Position numbers and translations under genes: made by a program | Origin: Cryptomeria japonica | Taxonomy: Eukaryota; Streptophyta; Pinopsida; Cupressales; Cupressaceae | Direction of reading: 5' to 3' | Assembly (NCBI RefSeq): GCF_030272615.1 | Contig: NC_081409.1 | Span: forward strand, 244,089,924-244,153,923 | Length of the DNA stretch: 64,000 bases | Notes under the pieces: generated by a model | The model's database searches: none | The model's input: the letters and a program-made list of their open reading frames with translations, nothing else | Told to the model about the DNA's origin: nothing | Part shown: positions 11,580 through 22,998 of the stretch, piece by piece | Layout of the letters: each line of letters opens with the position of its first letter | Position numbering within the stretch: the stretch's first letter is position 1

Positions 11580-12415
11580 ATGCCATGTCATGGCATAAAG
11601 GTCCTATTATGTTCCTACTATGTCATGTGATGGTATAAAAGGATCAATTATGGACACATTATGTCATGTCATGGCTTAATAGGACACATTATGCCATGAT
11701 GGCATAATAGGACACATTATGACATGATGGCATAATATGTCCTATTATGCCATGACATTGCATAATGGGTTCATATTTGGTCCTATTATATCATGTCATG
11801 GCATAATAGGACCTATTATGCCATGATGGCATAATAGGTCCTATTATGCCATGACATTGCATAATAGTCCACCTATTATGCCATCATGGCATAACAGGTC
11901 CATAATAGGACCTATTAAGCCACAACATGACATGATTTTCTCAAAAATTGCCAGCTTCATCATCTAATTCATCTCCAACACTGAAACTATGCTAATTCGA
12001 CATGTTTACTTAGTATGATAGGACCAATTATGGACCTATTATGCCATGATGGCATAATATGTCCTATTATGCCATGACATTGCATAATGGATCCATAGTT
12101 GGTCCTATTATGTCATGTCATGGCATAATAGGTCCTATTATGCCATCATGGCATAATAGGTCCTATTATGCCATGACATTGCATAATAGTCCACCTATTA
12201 TGCCATAATAGGACCTACTAAGCCACAACATGACATGATTTTCTCAAAAATTGCCAACTTCATCATCTAATTCATCTCCAACACTAAAACTATGCTAATT
12301 CGACATGTTTACTTAGTATGATAGGACCAATTATGGACCTATAATTGCATGATGGCATAATAGGTCCTATTATGCCATGACATTGCATAATAGGTCCATA
12401 GTTGGTCCTATTATT
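11580..12415. repeat. Palindromic minisatellite (TATGCCATG/CATGGCATA)
   Basis: The stretch is built from short alternating inverted units such as CCTATTATGCCATGATGG and CATGGCATAATAGG. A higher-order unit of about 303 bp is visible: the block ending in CTTCATCATCTAATTCATC occurs at about 11955 and again at about 12258, and a third partial unit runs 12335-12415. The palindromic units could fold into cruciforms. No coding content. Confidence 0.88.
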
Positions 12416-13539
12416 AGATTTTTAAAAACTTATAAATATCCTGTGTATCATTTAACATATCCACACCTAAAGGATTTGCTTTTGCATAAAAATTAAAAAA
12501 GAGAGAAAAGTCAACATAATTTTTTTATTCATGGGTGAAAATCATTCTTATGACACCTTGGACAAGTGCCTTGGCATCATGTATAATTTTTTTTAAAAGT
12601 ACCCTACACTTGGAGCATACCACAATCCATTTAAATTCTCTTTATTCCCAACCATCCTTGTCATCATCCATATCATGTATCTCACATTCCTAGTTTTTGA
12701 CCTTGATTCAAGTCTTTTAATCATTTTGAGACATGTTTTAGGAAAATTCTAATATATAAAATCCTATTTACAGAGAACTGTTACAAAAAAATTGAGAAGA
12801 TGAGTAACATATATCCACATCTCTACCAAAGTAGGGAGTATGAGTTGAACATGTGATGCCTACCTAGGTAGATATCTACCCAAGTAATCTTATCCTATCC
12901 TCTAGGTGCAAATATGCAATACAATAGTTAGGTAAATGCAAGAAAATAATGATGCACCAACAAAGTGAATGTACACATTGAGGTGACACATAACATAAAA
13001 GAGAAACCACTAGATATCACATGATTTAATATTTTATGTTTACTTCATGTGTTTTATCTCCTATTTTTACATTAAATCTAATCTTTATTAGTAACTACTA
13101 ATTTCTCATAATGATTGATGTCTTATACTTTAATCTTTGTTCTAGCTTATGATCTTCAAGACTATTTGCTTCACATTTATGTTCATATAGTATTTTTTTT
13201 ATCTTATTAAAGCATTATCTTATGTTTGTATATTGGTTAATCTATCTTTTTAAAGTATTATCTTATGTTCATACATTGGCCTATTATTATAGAGAATATA
13301 ATAGATTGTCACTATTTGATCACACATTTTTGCATCTTAATATCATATGATTGTGCCTCACATGATGATCTTATGATCATATCTTGGTTTATAGAGCGTA
13401 ATGATCTTACATTTCAATATCTTATTTTAAGCACTTATCATCAATCCTTATATATTCTTACACTAGAAGGAGGATCATCTTATTTGTCACTTCTTTATTG
13501 ATCTTATGTATGAAATATTTTATATTGATTTTAATAGTT
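12416..13539. other. AT-rich internal region of the transposon
   Basis: No recognisable coding sequence or repeat. The accessory gene downstream appears to begin at a splice acceptor (15349-15359), so an upstream non-coding exon or the promoter could lie here; I cannot place it. Confidence 0.4.
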
Positions 13540-13544
13540 GATGC

Positions 13545-15073
13545 TAATAGTTCTGATACTTAATATAAGTACAGATCCAATAGCCAACAAGATGAGAGGG
13601 GGGGGGGGGGGTGAATCATACAAACTTAATCATCCATAAAAACATCAGATTCAACCTCGGTAACATATATATTAGTCATATATCCAAAACTGTCAAACAT
13701 GCAAACTCAAAAGCATATGAACAATATAAACCTCATAACACCAGATTTAACGTGGAAACCCGAATAGGGAAAAACCACTGTGGGATTTCGGACCCACTAA
13801 GAAATATACTCTTCCAGAGTATGCTTGGTTGAAAGAAAATCTTGTTAAAGATTACAAACACATTGCTAGATGTGACCCAGTTAAGGGATTTCCCTCAGAT
13901 CTGTTAGGATCTTCACTTTGTTAGAAGTGCCCTTGTCAAAGGATTTCAAACACTCAATCAGAATGTCACCTTGCTAGAGGATTTACATATAAGACTGTTA
14001 AGTCCACTCAGTTAAGAGATTTTCTGTCACTTTCACAAAATAACAGTAATAAAAATCTATCTACAACTTCACATCTAAAATGCTAAAGCAAATTCCTATT
14101 TGTTCAATACAATCTAGACATAGAACTAATCTTGTCTATTTGCTAGGCTTCTATACTCTGTTATTCTAACAGGTCTTCAAGCTTTTGTGCTCGGTAATCA
14201 CTATGTAGCATCCCTATGCATACACTTGCCCGCATACATTGTTTATCAATAGTTTCCTATTTATAAACAATTAGGTAACCGCTTAATCTCCTTGATCACA
14301 TTTCCCATGATCAATCATAGCCATCAGATCTTCAATCTTGTCCAGGTTCAATGCATCTTTCTATTTGAAAACGTTTTACCCCGCCTTGGAACTTGCATAA
14401 TAGTCTTGTAACTTGTGCCAGGGCATTGCGGTTCAATCTGAGCTATAGATCTTCATGCCGACTTTCTATTGCCTTAGATTCGTTAACAAACTTCTTCCAC
14501 GACTTACCAATCATTGATCCGCTCCAGCTCATCAGCTTCTTTTATTAAATATCGCATGTAAATATTTAATGCTTTCTGTTATAGCTTGGTTACAACTCGA
14601 TAACAACTCGGTGAATACTAAACTTCACTCGGTAGACATTCCGCCTTCATTAACCGATAGCGATAACCTTAGGGTTTACCAACTAGGTTCCTTGGTTGAT
14701 AACATAGTATAGTATTAACCTTTACAATTTACAACATATGTATGATGTTAAAACAATCTAAAACATCATGATCTCATCATTGTCTGACTCGGTAGTAGTT
14801 GCCCATTGAATACCTTATTCATCCCCTTATTCATCATATTCTTTCCTGTGTCTTCCACCGACATCTTTATAATCTTCATATCATACTTCTCAAGATATGG
14901 CAGCGTCATAGTGAATTAGAAAATCAATTTATTGACATCAATGACAAAATAATAATATCAAGATAGTAAAACATCTTTAATCAGTTATGTCCATAATCAT
15001 CAACAACCTTCTCAATATCTTTAAGAAATTCCAACAATCTTTCATTGTCTGTTATAATGCAATATTGCCAACA
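13545..15073 (-). mobile_element. Solo copia LTR, minus strand, inside the DNA transposon
   Basis: Read on the minus strand it starts TGTTGGCAATATTG at 15073 and ends at 13545 after a C-rich tract (GATTCAC followed by 13 C). It is flanked by gatgc at 13540-13544 and 15074-15078. The terminal CA of the LTR has decayed (TA on the + strand). It shares with the LTR of element F the conserved CGTGGAAACCCG...AGGGAAAAACCAC block and repeated TTAAGGGATTT-type motifs. No internal region is present. Confidence 0.9.
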
Positions 15074-15374
15074 GATGCATTTTACAAGAAATGAATTTAT
15101 TAAATTGAATATATAATAGATTTATGATGTTTCATTGAAAGTTTTTATTAAGTTTTGTGCGCAAATTTTATATTTAAAGATTCAATAGTATGTACATGTA
15201 TATGTTTTTTAGTTCAATATTATATTATATATTTCATGTGTATCTCATTCAACAACATAGAAATGTTACTATTTATAAATGTTTTTTTTTAATTTAGTAA
15301 AATAGATTCTTCTTTGACATAGAGTTGTATATAATTCATGTATATCTTTATATATGCAGGAGCTCTTTGTTATC

Positions 15375-17605
15375 ATGGATGTCTTTGACATAGATGAACT
15401 ATTAGGTGAAAATCCCCCACCACAACCCCCTCCTCCTCCTCCTCCACCTCCACCACCACCACCACCTCCACCTCCACCCCCTAGATTGGATGAAATTCGT
15501 TTAAGAGAACGAATTAATGAAAACCTACAAGTGATTGAACAAAACATTGCTGCTATCCAAAATGAGCAAATCATGCCACCCCATCTTGTAGAGTTTGCAA
15601 AATCAATGCAAATTGTTGTCGAGTCAGTTAGATCTATTGATTCTCAATTAGATCAATTTCATAGACGATGACAAGAGTTGTGTGATTTTTATGCCGATGG
15701 TTTAACTTATAGGCAAATCACTGATTTGAAAATAACCAAAGCTCATTTATGTCCATATTTTACCAACCCAAAAACAAGAGAACCAATGCAACCTAACCAG
15801 AAAAGAATTTCAATTAGGTGGTGTGTGCATCCAGAAATGGCTAGATACTTTTGGGATAGATGGTGGATGGTTTTTGATTATCCACCACATCGTAATTATG
15901 AGGTCCCTTTTTATTTTTTGAAGAAATTATACTGTGAGTTTGTAATGAACCAAAAACCAAATTATTTTGACGTTAAGTCATTCCAGGGTGTTGGCCGTGG
16001 AATGCCACAGCATAGATTAGGGGCACGGAGTAATAATCCCCTACCGGATCCACCCATAGCTCCACTTGTTGCTCCATCGATTCCTGCAGATGTCCAAAAT
16101 ACATCATTCATTTCGACATTAGATGCTTTAACTTCCCTCACAGGTAACTTGAGTGAGCAAGCTGCTCACATGGCATCTACTCCTCGATGGATGCCACATA
16201 TGTGTTCGAGTTGTCATGAGACATGTGTAGGTCCTACTGCTGCTGCAGGATCTACTTTAGTTCCAGCTGAGCATGATGTAGCAGATGATAGTATGATGAC
16301 ATCTTATATGGATTTTCTTTGCTCGGATGTTCATCTTGACCAGGTATAGATATATATACATGTACATGTCAATATTTTTATACTTTATTAAATATAGGTA
16401 TAAACTAAGTGCATCTCTTTTTTTTATACAATCTAATACTTCATTAAATAAATTTTGTTTATGTAGATAAGGACTACACCTAATATTAGAGTCAATATTG
16501 CATCTACTGGAACACAACTCAGCACACCTTATGGGGTATAGTATAAATTTCTATCTAGACATTGTACTATCTTTTTAAGTTAATATGTTATCATCATATA
16601 CTATATAAATTTTCATGTTGATACATTGAATGCTTCTTTCTCCAGGATTCGGGTCATGAGGGACCCTCTACATCACATTGAGAAAAGGGTCTGACTACTG
16701 TGACACCATCTATGGTATGTATCTTATAATTCTTAAATTAAATATGAACTCTTACAATATTGTAACTTAACTTGAAATTATTTAGTACACATATATATGT
16801 TCACTAAATATGATTTCATTAAATGCATGTATGCAGGTGGACACTACCATTAGGATAGGTTATCCTCATAATTTTAATCAGAGCCAATTTGAATGCACAT
16901 CGACATCCTTTGAGGTATTAATATGTAATACTTAATTTGATCTTATTTTGACTCTTAATTTAAGATTTAATTGGACACTTTGAATTTGACCTTGTACAGG
17001 AGTTAGCTAGCACTACATTTGGTGTTGATACTACACAAGATACTGCAAGAGGAGATACTGCTAGAGGATCTGATGAGCATATGGTAAGTTTGTAACTTAA
17101 TTTATGAATCCTACTATATTTGATAAATGATTCTTTTAATAGTTAATTTCAAGTAATATTTTAATATTATTTTTTTATTGTATAGCATGAGACGGGTGGA
17201 TTTGGACCACGTCCCGGGGACAAGAGGGATACTGCTAGAGGATCTGATGAGCATATGGTAAGTTTGTAACTTAATTTACGAATTCTACTATATTTGATAA
17301 ATGATTCTTTTAATAGTTAATTTCAAGTAATATTTTAATATTATTTTTTTATTGTACAACATGAGATGGGTGGATCTGGACTAAGGCCCGGGGACAAGAG
17401 AGATACTGCTAGAGGATCTGATGAGCATATGGTAAGTTTGTAACTTAATTTATGAATTCTACTATATTTGATTAATGATTCTTTTAATAGTTAATTTCAA
17501 GTAATATTTTAATATTATTTTTTTCTTGTACAACATGAGACAGGTGGATCTGGACCACGTCTCGGGGACAAGAGAGCACGGGATGTTATTGATGATAGCA
17601 CTTAG
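15375..17605 (+). CDS. Transposon accessory gene, spliced, proline-rich protein (unrecognised)
   Basis: The family is not recognised. The ATG at 15375 follows an acceptor (TATATATGCAG at 15349-15359). Exon 1 runs to 16343 and encodes an acidic N-terminus, about 20 consecutive prolines (15412-15480), a helical stretch (about 15500-15660) and a segment rich in W, Y and F (for example RYFWDRWWMVFDYPPHRNYE, about 15844). A TGA at 15669-15671 breaks the frame. All later exons keep phase 0 with GT donors: 16467-16535, 16646-16714 (TGA at 16679), 16837-16914, 17000-17083, 17186-17257, 17360-17431, 17534-17605 (stop TAG). The two TGAs could be decayed CGA codons. It converges with the transposase gene. 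Second proteins are known in other DNA transposon groups; its role here is unknown. Confidence 0.65.
17047..17605 (+). repeat. 174-bp exon-intron unit in tandem triplicate
   Basis: The unit runs from GATACTGCTAGAGGATCTG through donor GGTAAGTTTG, an intron and the next exon start. Donor sites fall at 17084, 17258 and 17432, exactly 174 bp apart. The first copy's acceptor is TTGTATAG before CATGAGA; the second and third read TTGTACAA, so the AG is lost. Each 72-nt exon is in phase 0 and adds 24 residues. Confidence 0.92.
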
Positions 17606-18955
17606 ATTTTACTGTTTATTTGGCTTTGATATGTACTTTTTTATGGACTTTACACATTTGTTTACACGTGCACAAACTTTATATATATGGATAGTTGCAT
17701 AATAGGATTAGATCATATATATTTTGTTCATACTTTATATATTTTGTGCACATTAGATATTATGTGGAGTGAACATCATGTTACCATCTAGATATATATA
17801 TGGATTAGATATTATATGGATTATGTGGACTTGAAATTTTACTGTTTATTTGGCTCTGATATGTACTATTTTATGGGCTTTACATATTTGTTTACACATG
17901 CACACATACTTTATATATATGGATAGTTGCATAATAGGATTAGATCATATATATTATGTGCATACTTTATGTGTATTGTGCCCATTAGATATTATGTGGA
18001 CTTGAAATTATGTGCACATTAGATCATATATATTGACTTGAAATTATGTGGACTTGAAATTTTGTGCATACTTTATTTATTATGTGGACTTGAAATTTTA
18101 TTTATGGAAGTTGTGCTTAAACAACTTTATAGGCATTATGTGGACTTGTAATTTTATTTTTGGAATTTCATTTAAATAGTTCTTGTGATTAGATAAACTA
18201 AAGGTGCATACATCATGAACTAAGTATCGAAACATATCTTATAATTATAACATATTCTAAATTAAAAAGTATCAAAACAAATATAATGAATAGAACTTGA
18301 TTAAAACATAATTATCTCATTAATAAATTTGACCAATAGTTTCTCATTTATGTATATTGTACACAATGTAATCAAGAAGACATATCTAAAATAAAATAAA
18401 CAGTCTATTTAAATTATAATAATTATTTATATATCTCAAAATACAACATAAAGTATGCACAAACAATAGTAGTCATTGAGGCCAAGTCTACTTTAAGAGA
18501 CCTGGAAAAAATAAATACATATGATTAATTTTTATAATCAGGATGCATTGAATTTAAAATACAAAGGGATTTGCCTTAAGGGTACCAAAATTTAACTTAC
18601 TTGTAATTATTCAAAATAAAACATAAAGTATGCACAAATAACTTTGTTTTCATTGATGCCTTCTACTTGTGGTAGACCCAAAACAAAATTTTACTAGATT
18701 AGATTTTATAATTATGATGCATGATATAAAATCCTATATATAATATGCATCATGACTTTTAAAAGGGAGGTGGATTAAGGGTTCAAATTATAACTTACTT
18801 GATATTCATTTCGTTATACCATCTGCATCCTCTCTCTTTTGCAAAGCATCTATAATTGTCTCGTGCTCTTCCATAGAGAGAGTCCATAATTGTTTATTAG
18901 CAGGCTTGCCACGATATCTATCCAATTTTATATTAGTTGCCACTACCAAATGCGA
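17606..18955. other. Intergenic DNA between the convergent transposon genes
   Basis: AT-rich. It holds a direct duplication: the stretch from ATTTTACTGTTTATTTGGC at about 17606 recurs at about 17835 and runs for about 165 bp (229-bp spacing). A second weak duplication is seen at about 18430 and 18615 (CATAAAGTATGCACAAA). No gene seen. Confidence 0.7.
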
Positions 18956-21831
18956 TTAATGTATAATCTTCTTCTCTAATTCATAATCTTCAAATGCGGG
19001 CAATCCATTCTTTCTTGTTAGATATTTGTGTAGCCAAGTGCCAACAACAACCACACATCCTGTTGGATAGTCATAACCATCATCATCTACTCGAGGAGTG
19101 GTTAGCTTATGTTTTGGCTCTACACATCGAGCCAACCAATACTCTGTCCCCTCTTCATTGTCCTCTGGTGCAACAATAGCATAGACATGTCCTGTGCACA
19201 AAACAATTTTATTTTAATATTTAATGAGAAATAAAAACAAAAATATACACTGTAAGATTTCATAAATATGTACTATTTAATAAATCAAAACAAATTTCAA
19301 AAATAATTTTACCTTGTTGTATAAGATCTGAAATGCGATCATAGTCATTTGATGCAAACATTTGACCCATATCTTCATCAGTTCTTTCATGCGGATCATT
19401 TGCATCTATGGGTGTCAGTGATCTTTGTTGCCATTCTTCAACCCATTCTTTATTCTCACAAAATTCCCAATCTCCGGAAACACAAAACTCACAAAAGCAA
19501 GAAAGTTGCCTTGTGAATATAGTCCATGTGTTTGAATTAGAACTCTTAAACGAATGCCATTTAGCTGATCCAATGATGGTATTACAATCATGCCGAATAG
19601 GAATACTATCTTCCTCTATCAACCAGAAGAAACGTCGAATTGCAGAGTTTTCAGTTGATCCTTTTGACAACTTTGAATTGCACCAATCTACAACTGCACG
19701 AGCATCTCTGAATTTCACTGCATCCTCAAATTTCAATTGTTCTCTAGCAAGAGCTCTTTTTATATAGGCACTTGCTCCATCGTGTTCCCCCTTACCATGT
19801 CCTGCTTCAAAAAAACTCCATAAATGTTGGACATTGGTTATCTTGTGAACTTTGCATAGCCAATAAAACATTCTTGCATTTTTGAATTGTCCAATGTAGT
19901 TATTTGACCATATCATATGTTGTTTCATGTCAATTTCTCTTTCCTTAAGATTATCATAAAATACCTCGAAGCAATGTTGAACAAACTCTGAAGAGTGTAA
20001 TCGATTATCACTAACATAGAAATGATACTCCCTCAAAAAAAATTTGTTATCTTCTGTACTGTCATGGTCATGTCTATATATAATGTGCACAAATATGGCC
20101 ACTTGCACTGAGTTGTAGTATTGTGATTGAGTTTCCTCTTGTGGTTTTAGAGTATAATTTTCTGCAAAATCCACAACTGATACTATTGTTCCAACTGGAA
20201 ATGTGTTCTTGCATATGCGAAACTGTCCATCAAGCCATCGGGCATGTTGGGAATGTTTCACATATTTTGGAACAATATGAGTTTTAAACTCACTAATAAA
20301 TGCATTCACACTATTCTGTTCTGTAATCAATTCTAAATGTTTCCCCATCTTTCCATCCTTTAGAGGGTATTCTATACTTTTAAATCTCCTAACATCAACC
20401 ATTTTTTGTCCAAACTCAGATGAAACATGTTCATGAAAACATTCATCTATCGAAGAATAGTTCCCACATAAATTGCAAAGGCCATAAATGCATGAACTGG
20501 AAAGAAATAATTGCTCATTAGGTGGTTTACAAAATAAACTTCCAATAAAATCTTTTATAGTTTCAAGTGGAACATAAACACCACAATCCTACACAAGATC
20601 ATTATCATGCAACATACAACGTATCTATCGAAAAACATCATAATAGTAACAAAACTGAACATGAGTTTTACAACAACAAGATATTCTTTGTTTATTGATT
20701 TTAACATACCAAGGTTTGCATTTTTCAAATGATCTTTGACTAATTCGTAAATTCATTAACACAGATTCATCACTAAATTTTTTAAAGAATTCAATTTGAG
20801 TCATGTCAAGAAGATGTTTTGGATGAGGATCCCGAATTTTTGATCCCACCCTTAACTTTAAAACATCTCTAGCATTTGATGAAACTCTAGTGTTATCATG
20901 CCAAAATTTTGCAATTAATTGTTTAGTTTCATCATTTAATTTCATGTCCGACCTTTGAAGTCTACCACTAAAACTCCAACAATGGTTTAGTGGATCAATT
21001 TCGATTGTGTCTCTTCTTTTGGCCGCTCTTGACAAGGTTCTACGATGTAAGTTCAAATAGCCACTTATATCACTTAACATTCTTTTACTAACAATCATTT
21101 TGTCAACTATAGTAGTCGTTCTAACTCTACGTGTTGCATTCTTATCTTTAGATCGACTTGTTTTTCCTATAGAATCGATGGCATTGGCAACAGTAGATAC
21201 AACTTGCTTATATGATTCATCTTTTCTTTTTGGTTTTGCATAAATACCTATTTTTTTCATGACTTTACACATTTTTAACATTTTTATTAATTGTAGCATT
21301 AATTGACATTGGAATCCTAACTTTTTATTATAGAAAATTTGTTTATATAATCTGTTTGCATGTGTTCTGATTTGTCTCCAAGAAACTAACCCATTAAGAT
21401 TATCTAGCACATTGCTATCAATAGTAAACAAATTACATTCATTTTCTTTCAGAGAGGGTGGTGTAATATTTTCAATTTTTATTTCTTTTCGTATTGGTGT
21501 ATGAAATTTATATCCAGCTTCATTTAAATCAGCAATTTGATTGGCATCATAGTCATCGGGATTTAAAAACATACCAGGATTCGCATCCACATCAACATTT
21601 GCATCAACAGTCATACCCGTGTGTGGTTCTACATTTCTTGCGTCCATCATGATGTCTTCAATGGTCTCATCTACAACGGGCACTGAACTAGATGCTTCAG
21701 AAGTGTTATTCAATTGTCGTTGTTGTGATCTTCGATCTCTTTGGCATTTTGTCTCCTTCTCTCTTTGTGCTTGAATTTCATCCACTGTCATTGTCCTCTT
21801 TTTTTTTCTTTTGACGTTGCTTAAAACCCAT
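18956..21831 (-). pseudogene. DDE-type transposase of the 12.2 kb transposon, two exons, inactivated
   Basis: Exon 1 is 21831-19313 and exon 2 is 19191-18956, with a 121-bp intron (GTAAAA donor, GTGCACAG acceptor). The start at 21831 (MGFKQRQKKKK) precedes an A-run where one extra base shifts the frame; ATG 21791 is the next in-frame start. The basic N-terminus has a Q/R-rich helix. TAG codons at 20625-20627 and 20589-20591 interrupt a cysteine-rich zinc-binding stretch (CIYGLCNLCG, about 20490). The catalytic core shows VVDFAENY (Asp at about 20170), IWSNNYIGQFK (about 19905; family members usually have Asp where the first Asn stands) and GHGKGEHDGA (Asp at about 19777). Exon 2 (EYWLARCVEP) looks like a small folded C-terminal domain. 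It catalyses excision and insertion in such families; this copy cannot. Confidence 0.82.
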
Positions 21832-22994
21832 TTTTACAAACTCGTCTTCAAAAAATAATATCTTTTTACTGAGTTCTTCAAAAAATCGTGTAAAAAATAT
21901 TAAAAAGTACTGCCAAATGATGTAAAAAATCTTTGTCAGTATGGATTTCAATGATAGTGTGGTAAATCGATGCAATCAATCTTTTTTTTACAGTAACAGT
22001 TATTTAGAAACGGGGGCCCATTATTTAAATAACGGGTCCCCGTTTTAAAAACGGGGGCCCGTTATTTAAATAAATATTAAATCCAAGGAGCAAAAAATGG
22101 AACGGGGGCCCGTTATGTAAAATTTGAATCCACAACCCGCCACTTGCCTCGGGATTAGGCCCGAGATAGGCCTACGATGGCCACACCTAAGACATGAACC
22201 TGCAAATTCAAAGCTCCATGAATGAAAGCACAAATATGAACTTCTGAAATAGTTTATGTGCCTCTAATCAGAGAATTTTTATACGAAATTGAAACCCATT
22301 TTAGATTATACTGTATAGATTCTAAATATGTAAATTAATTTAAAAATTGATTATTTTAACTATTTTTCATTTAATTTATACTAAATCAGGTCCATAAATT
22401 TGAAATATTAACTAATTTTCTTAATTTAATAACTTTTCTATTTTAATGAATTTTGAAAAAAAAATTATATTTCATCAATCTACACAAAATTATTTTCTAT
22501 TTAAAAAAAAAAATCAAAAAATGCTAAGTTTACATCAAATTATGTGGGTCATACACGTCAAATTTTTAAAAAGATAATTATGGCCATTAAAAAATTAATT
22601 AAAAAAAATATATTTGAAAAAAAAATATAGAAAAATATGCTCATCAATCTTCAATGTGTTACAAACGATTTCCTAAAACGGTTTGAGAAAATAATTTTAA
22701 TTGTGTCAAAAAGTGTGGGTCGTACACATGTATGGTATGGTCCTGAAACAAGCATTTTTAAAACATAGTTTTTAGAACTCCATTCAAAAAGTTATTTTTT
22801 ATTATGTGGGTATTAAAATAAATTACATATTTGAAAAGTACACTCAGAGAGATATCTTTTATATTAGTGACTTTTTCCAAGATTCAATCTCTAAGTGTTT
22901 CAAAATTTAAGCTCAAATGAGACAAAATCTGAAAAACAAGGAAAACACTTCCACTTTTTGGCCAAAAAGTGGACTCATCTTCTTGCACTGACCC
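21832..22994. repeat. Right subterminal region and right TIR of the transposon
   Basis: GGGCCC-type palindromes lie at 22008-22110 (for example ACGGGGGCCCGTTATTTAAA). Then a conserved block follows from about 22130 (CCGCCACTTGCC, GGCCACACCTAAGACATG, CTCTAATCAGAGAATTTTT) that also occurs in the copy at 63670-64000. AT-rich DNA leads to the terminal repeat ending CTTGCACTGACCC at 22994. No gene is seen apart from the transposase promoter, which should lie near 21832-22000. Confidence 0.8.
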
Positions 22995-22998
22995 ATGA

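Larger units (their letters stand above)
10815..22994. mobile_element. 12.2 kb DNA transposon with a DDE-like transposase (Sola-like?)
   Basis: Both ends are fixed by element A's reverse transcriptase, which resumes exactly at 22999. The 4-bp atga is present at 10811-10814 and 22995-22998. Terminal inverted repeats: left GGGTATGTGCAAG, right reverse complement GGGTCAGTGCAAG, followed by ATGAGTC on both sides (18 of the first 23 bases match). It holds a plus-strand accessory gene (15375-17605) and a minus-strand transposase (18956-21831). Terminal inverted repeats, a short fixed-length duplication and an own transposase make it a cut-and-paste DNA transposon. A 4-bp duplication with this type of transposase recalls the Sola superfamily; that assignment is from memory and not proven. 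Without the solo LTR it is about 10.6 kb. Confidence 0.9.

Noticed and set aside
13596-13609. Poly-G run and similar poly-C runs (9282, 25848, 37783, 52856) as G-quadruplex regulators
   Set aside because: They are the expanded C-rich tract common to the ends of all copia LTRs here; slippage explains them, and no further function can be shown.
15269-15574. Minus-strand open frame with a polyglycine run
   Set aside because: It is the mirror of the CCN repeat that encodes polyproline in the plus-strand accessory gene; no other support.
19408-19767. 119-codon plus-strand open frame
   Set aside because: It is the antisense shadow of the transposase exon.
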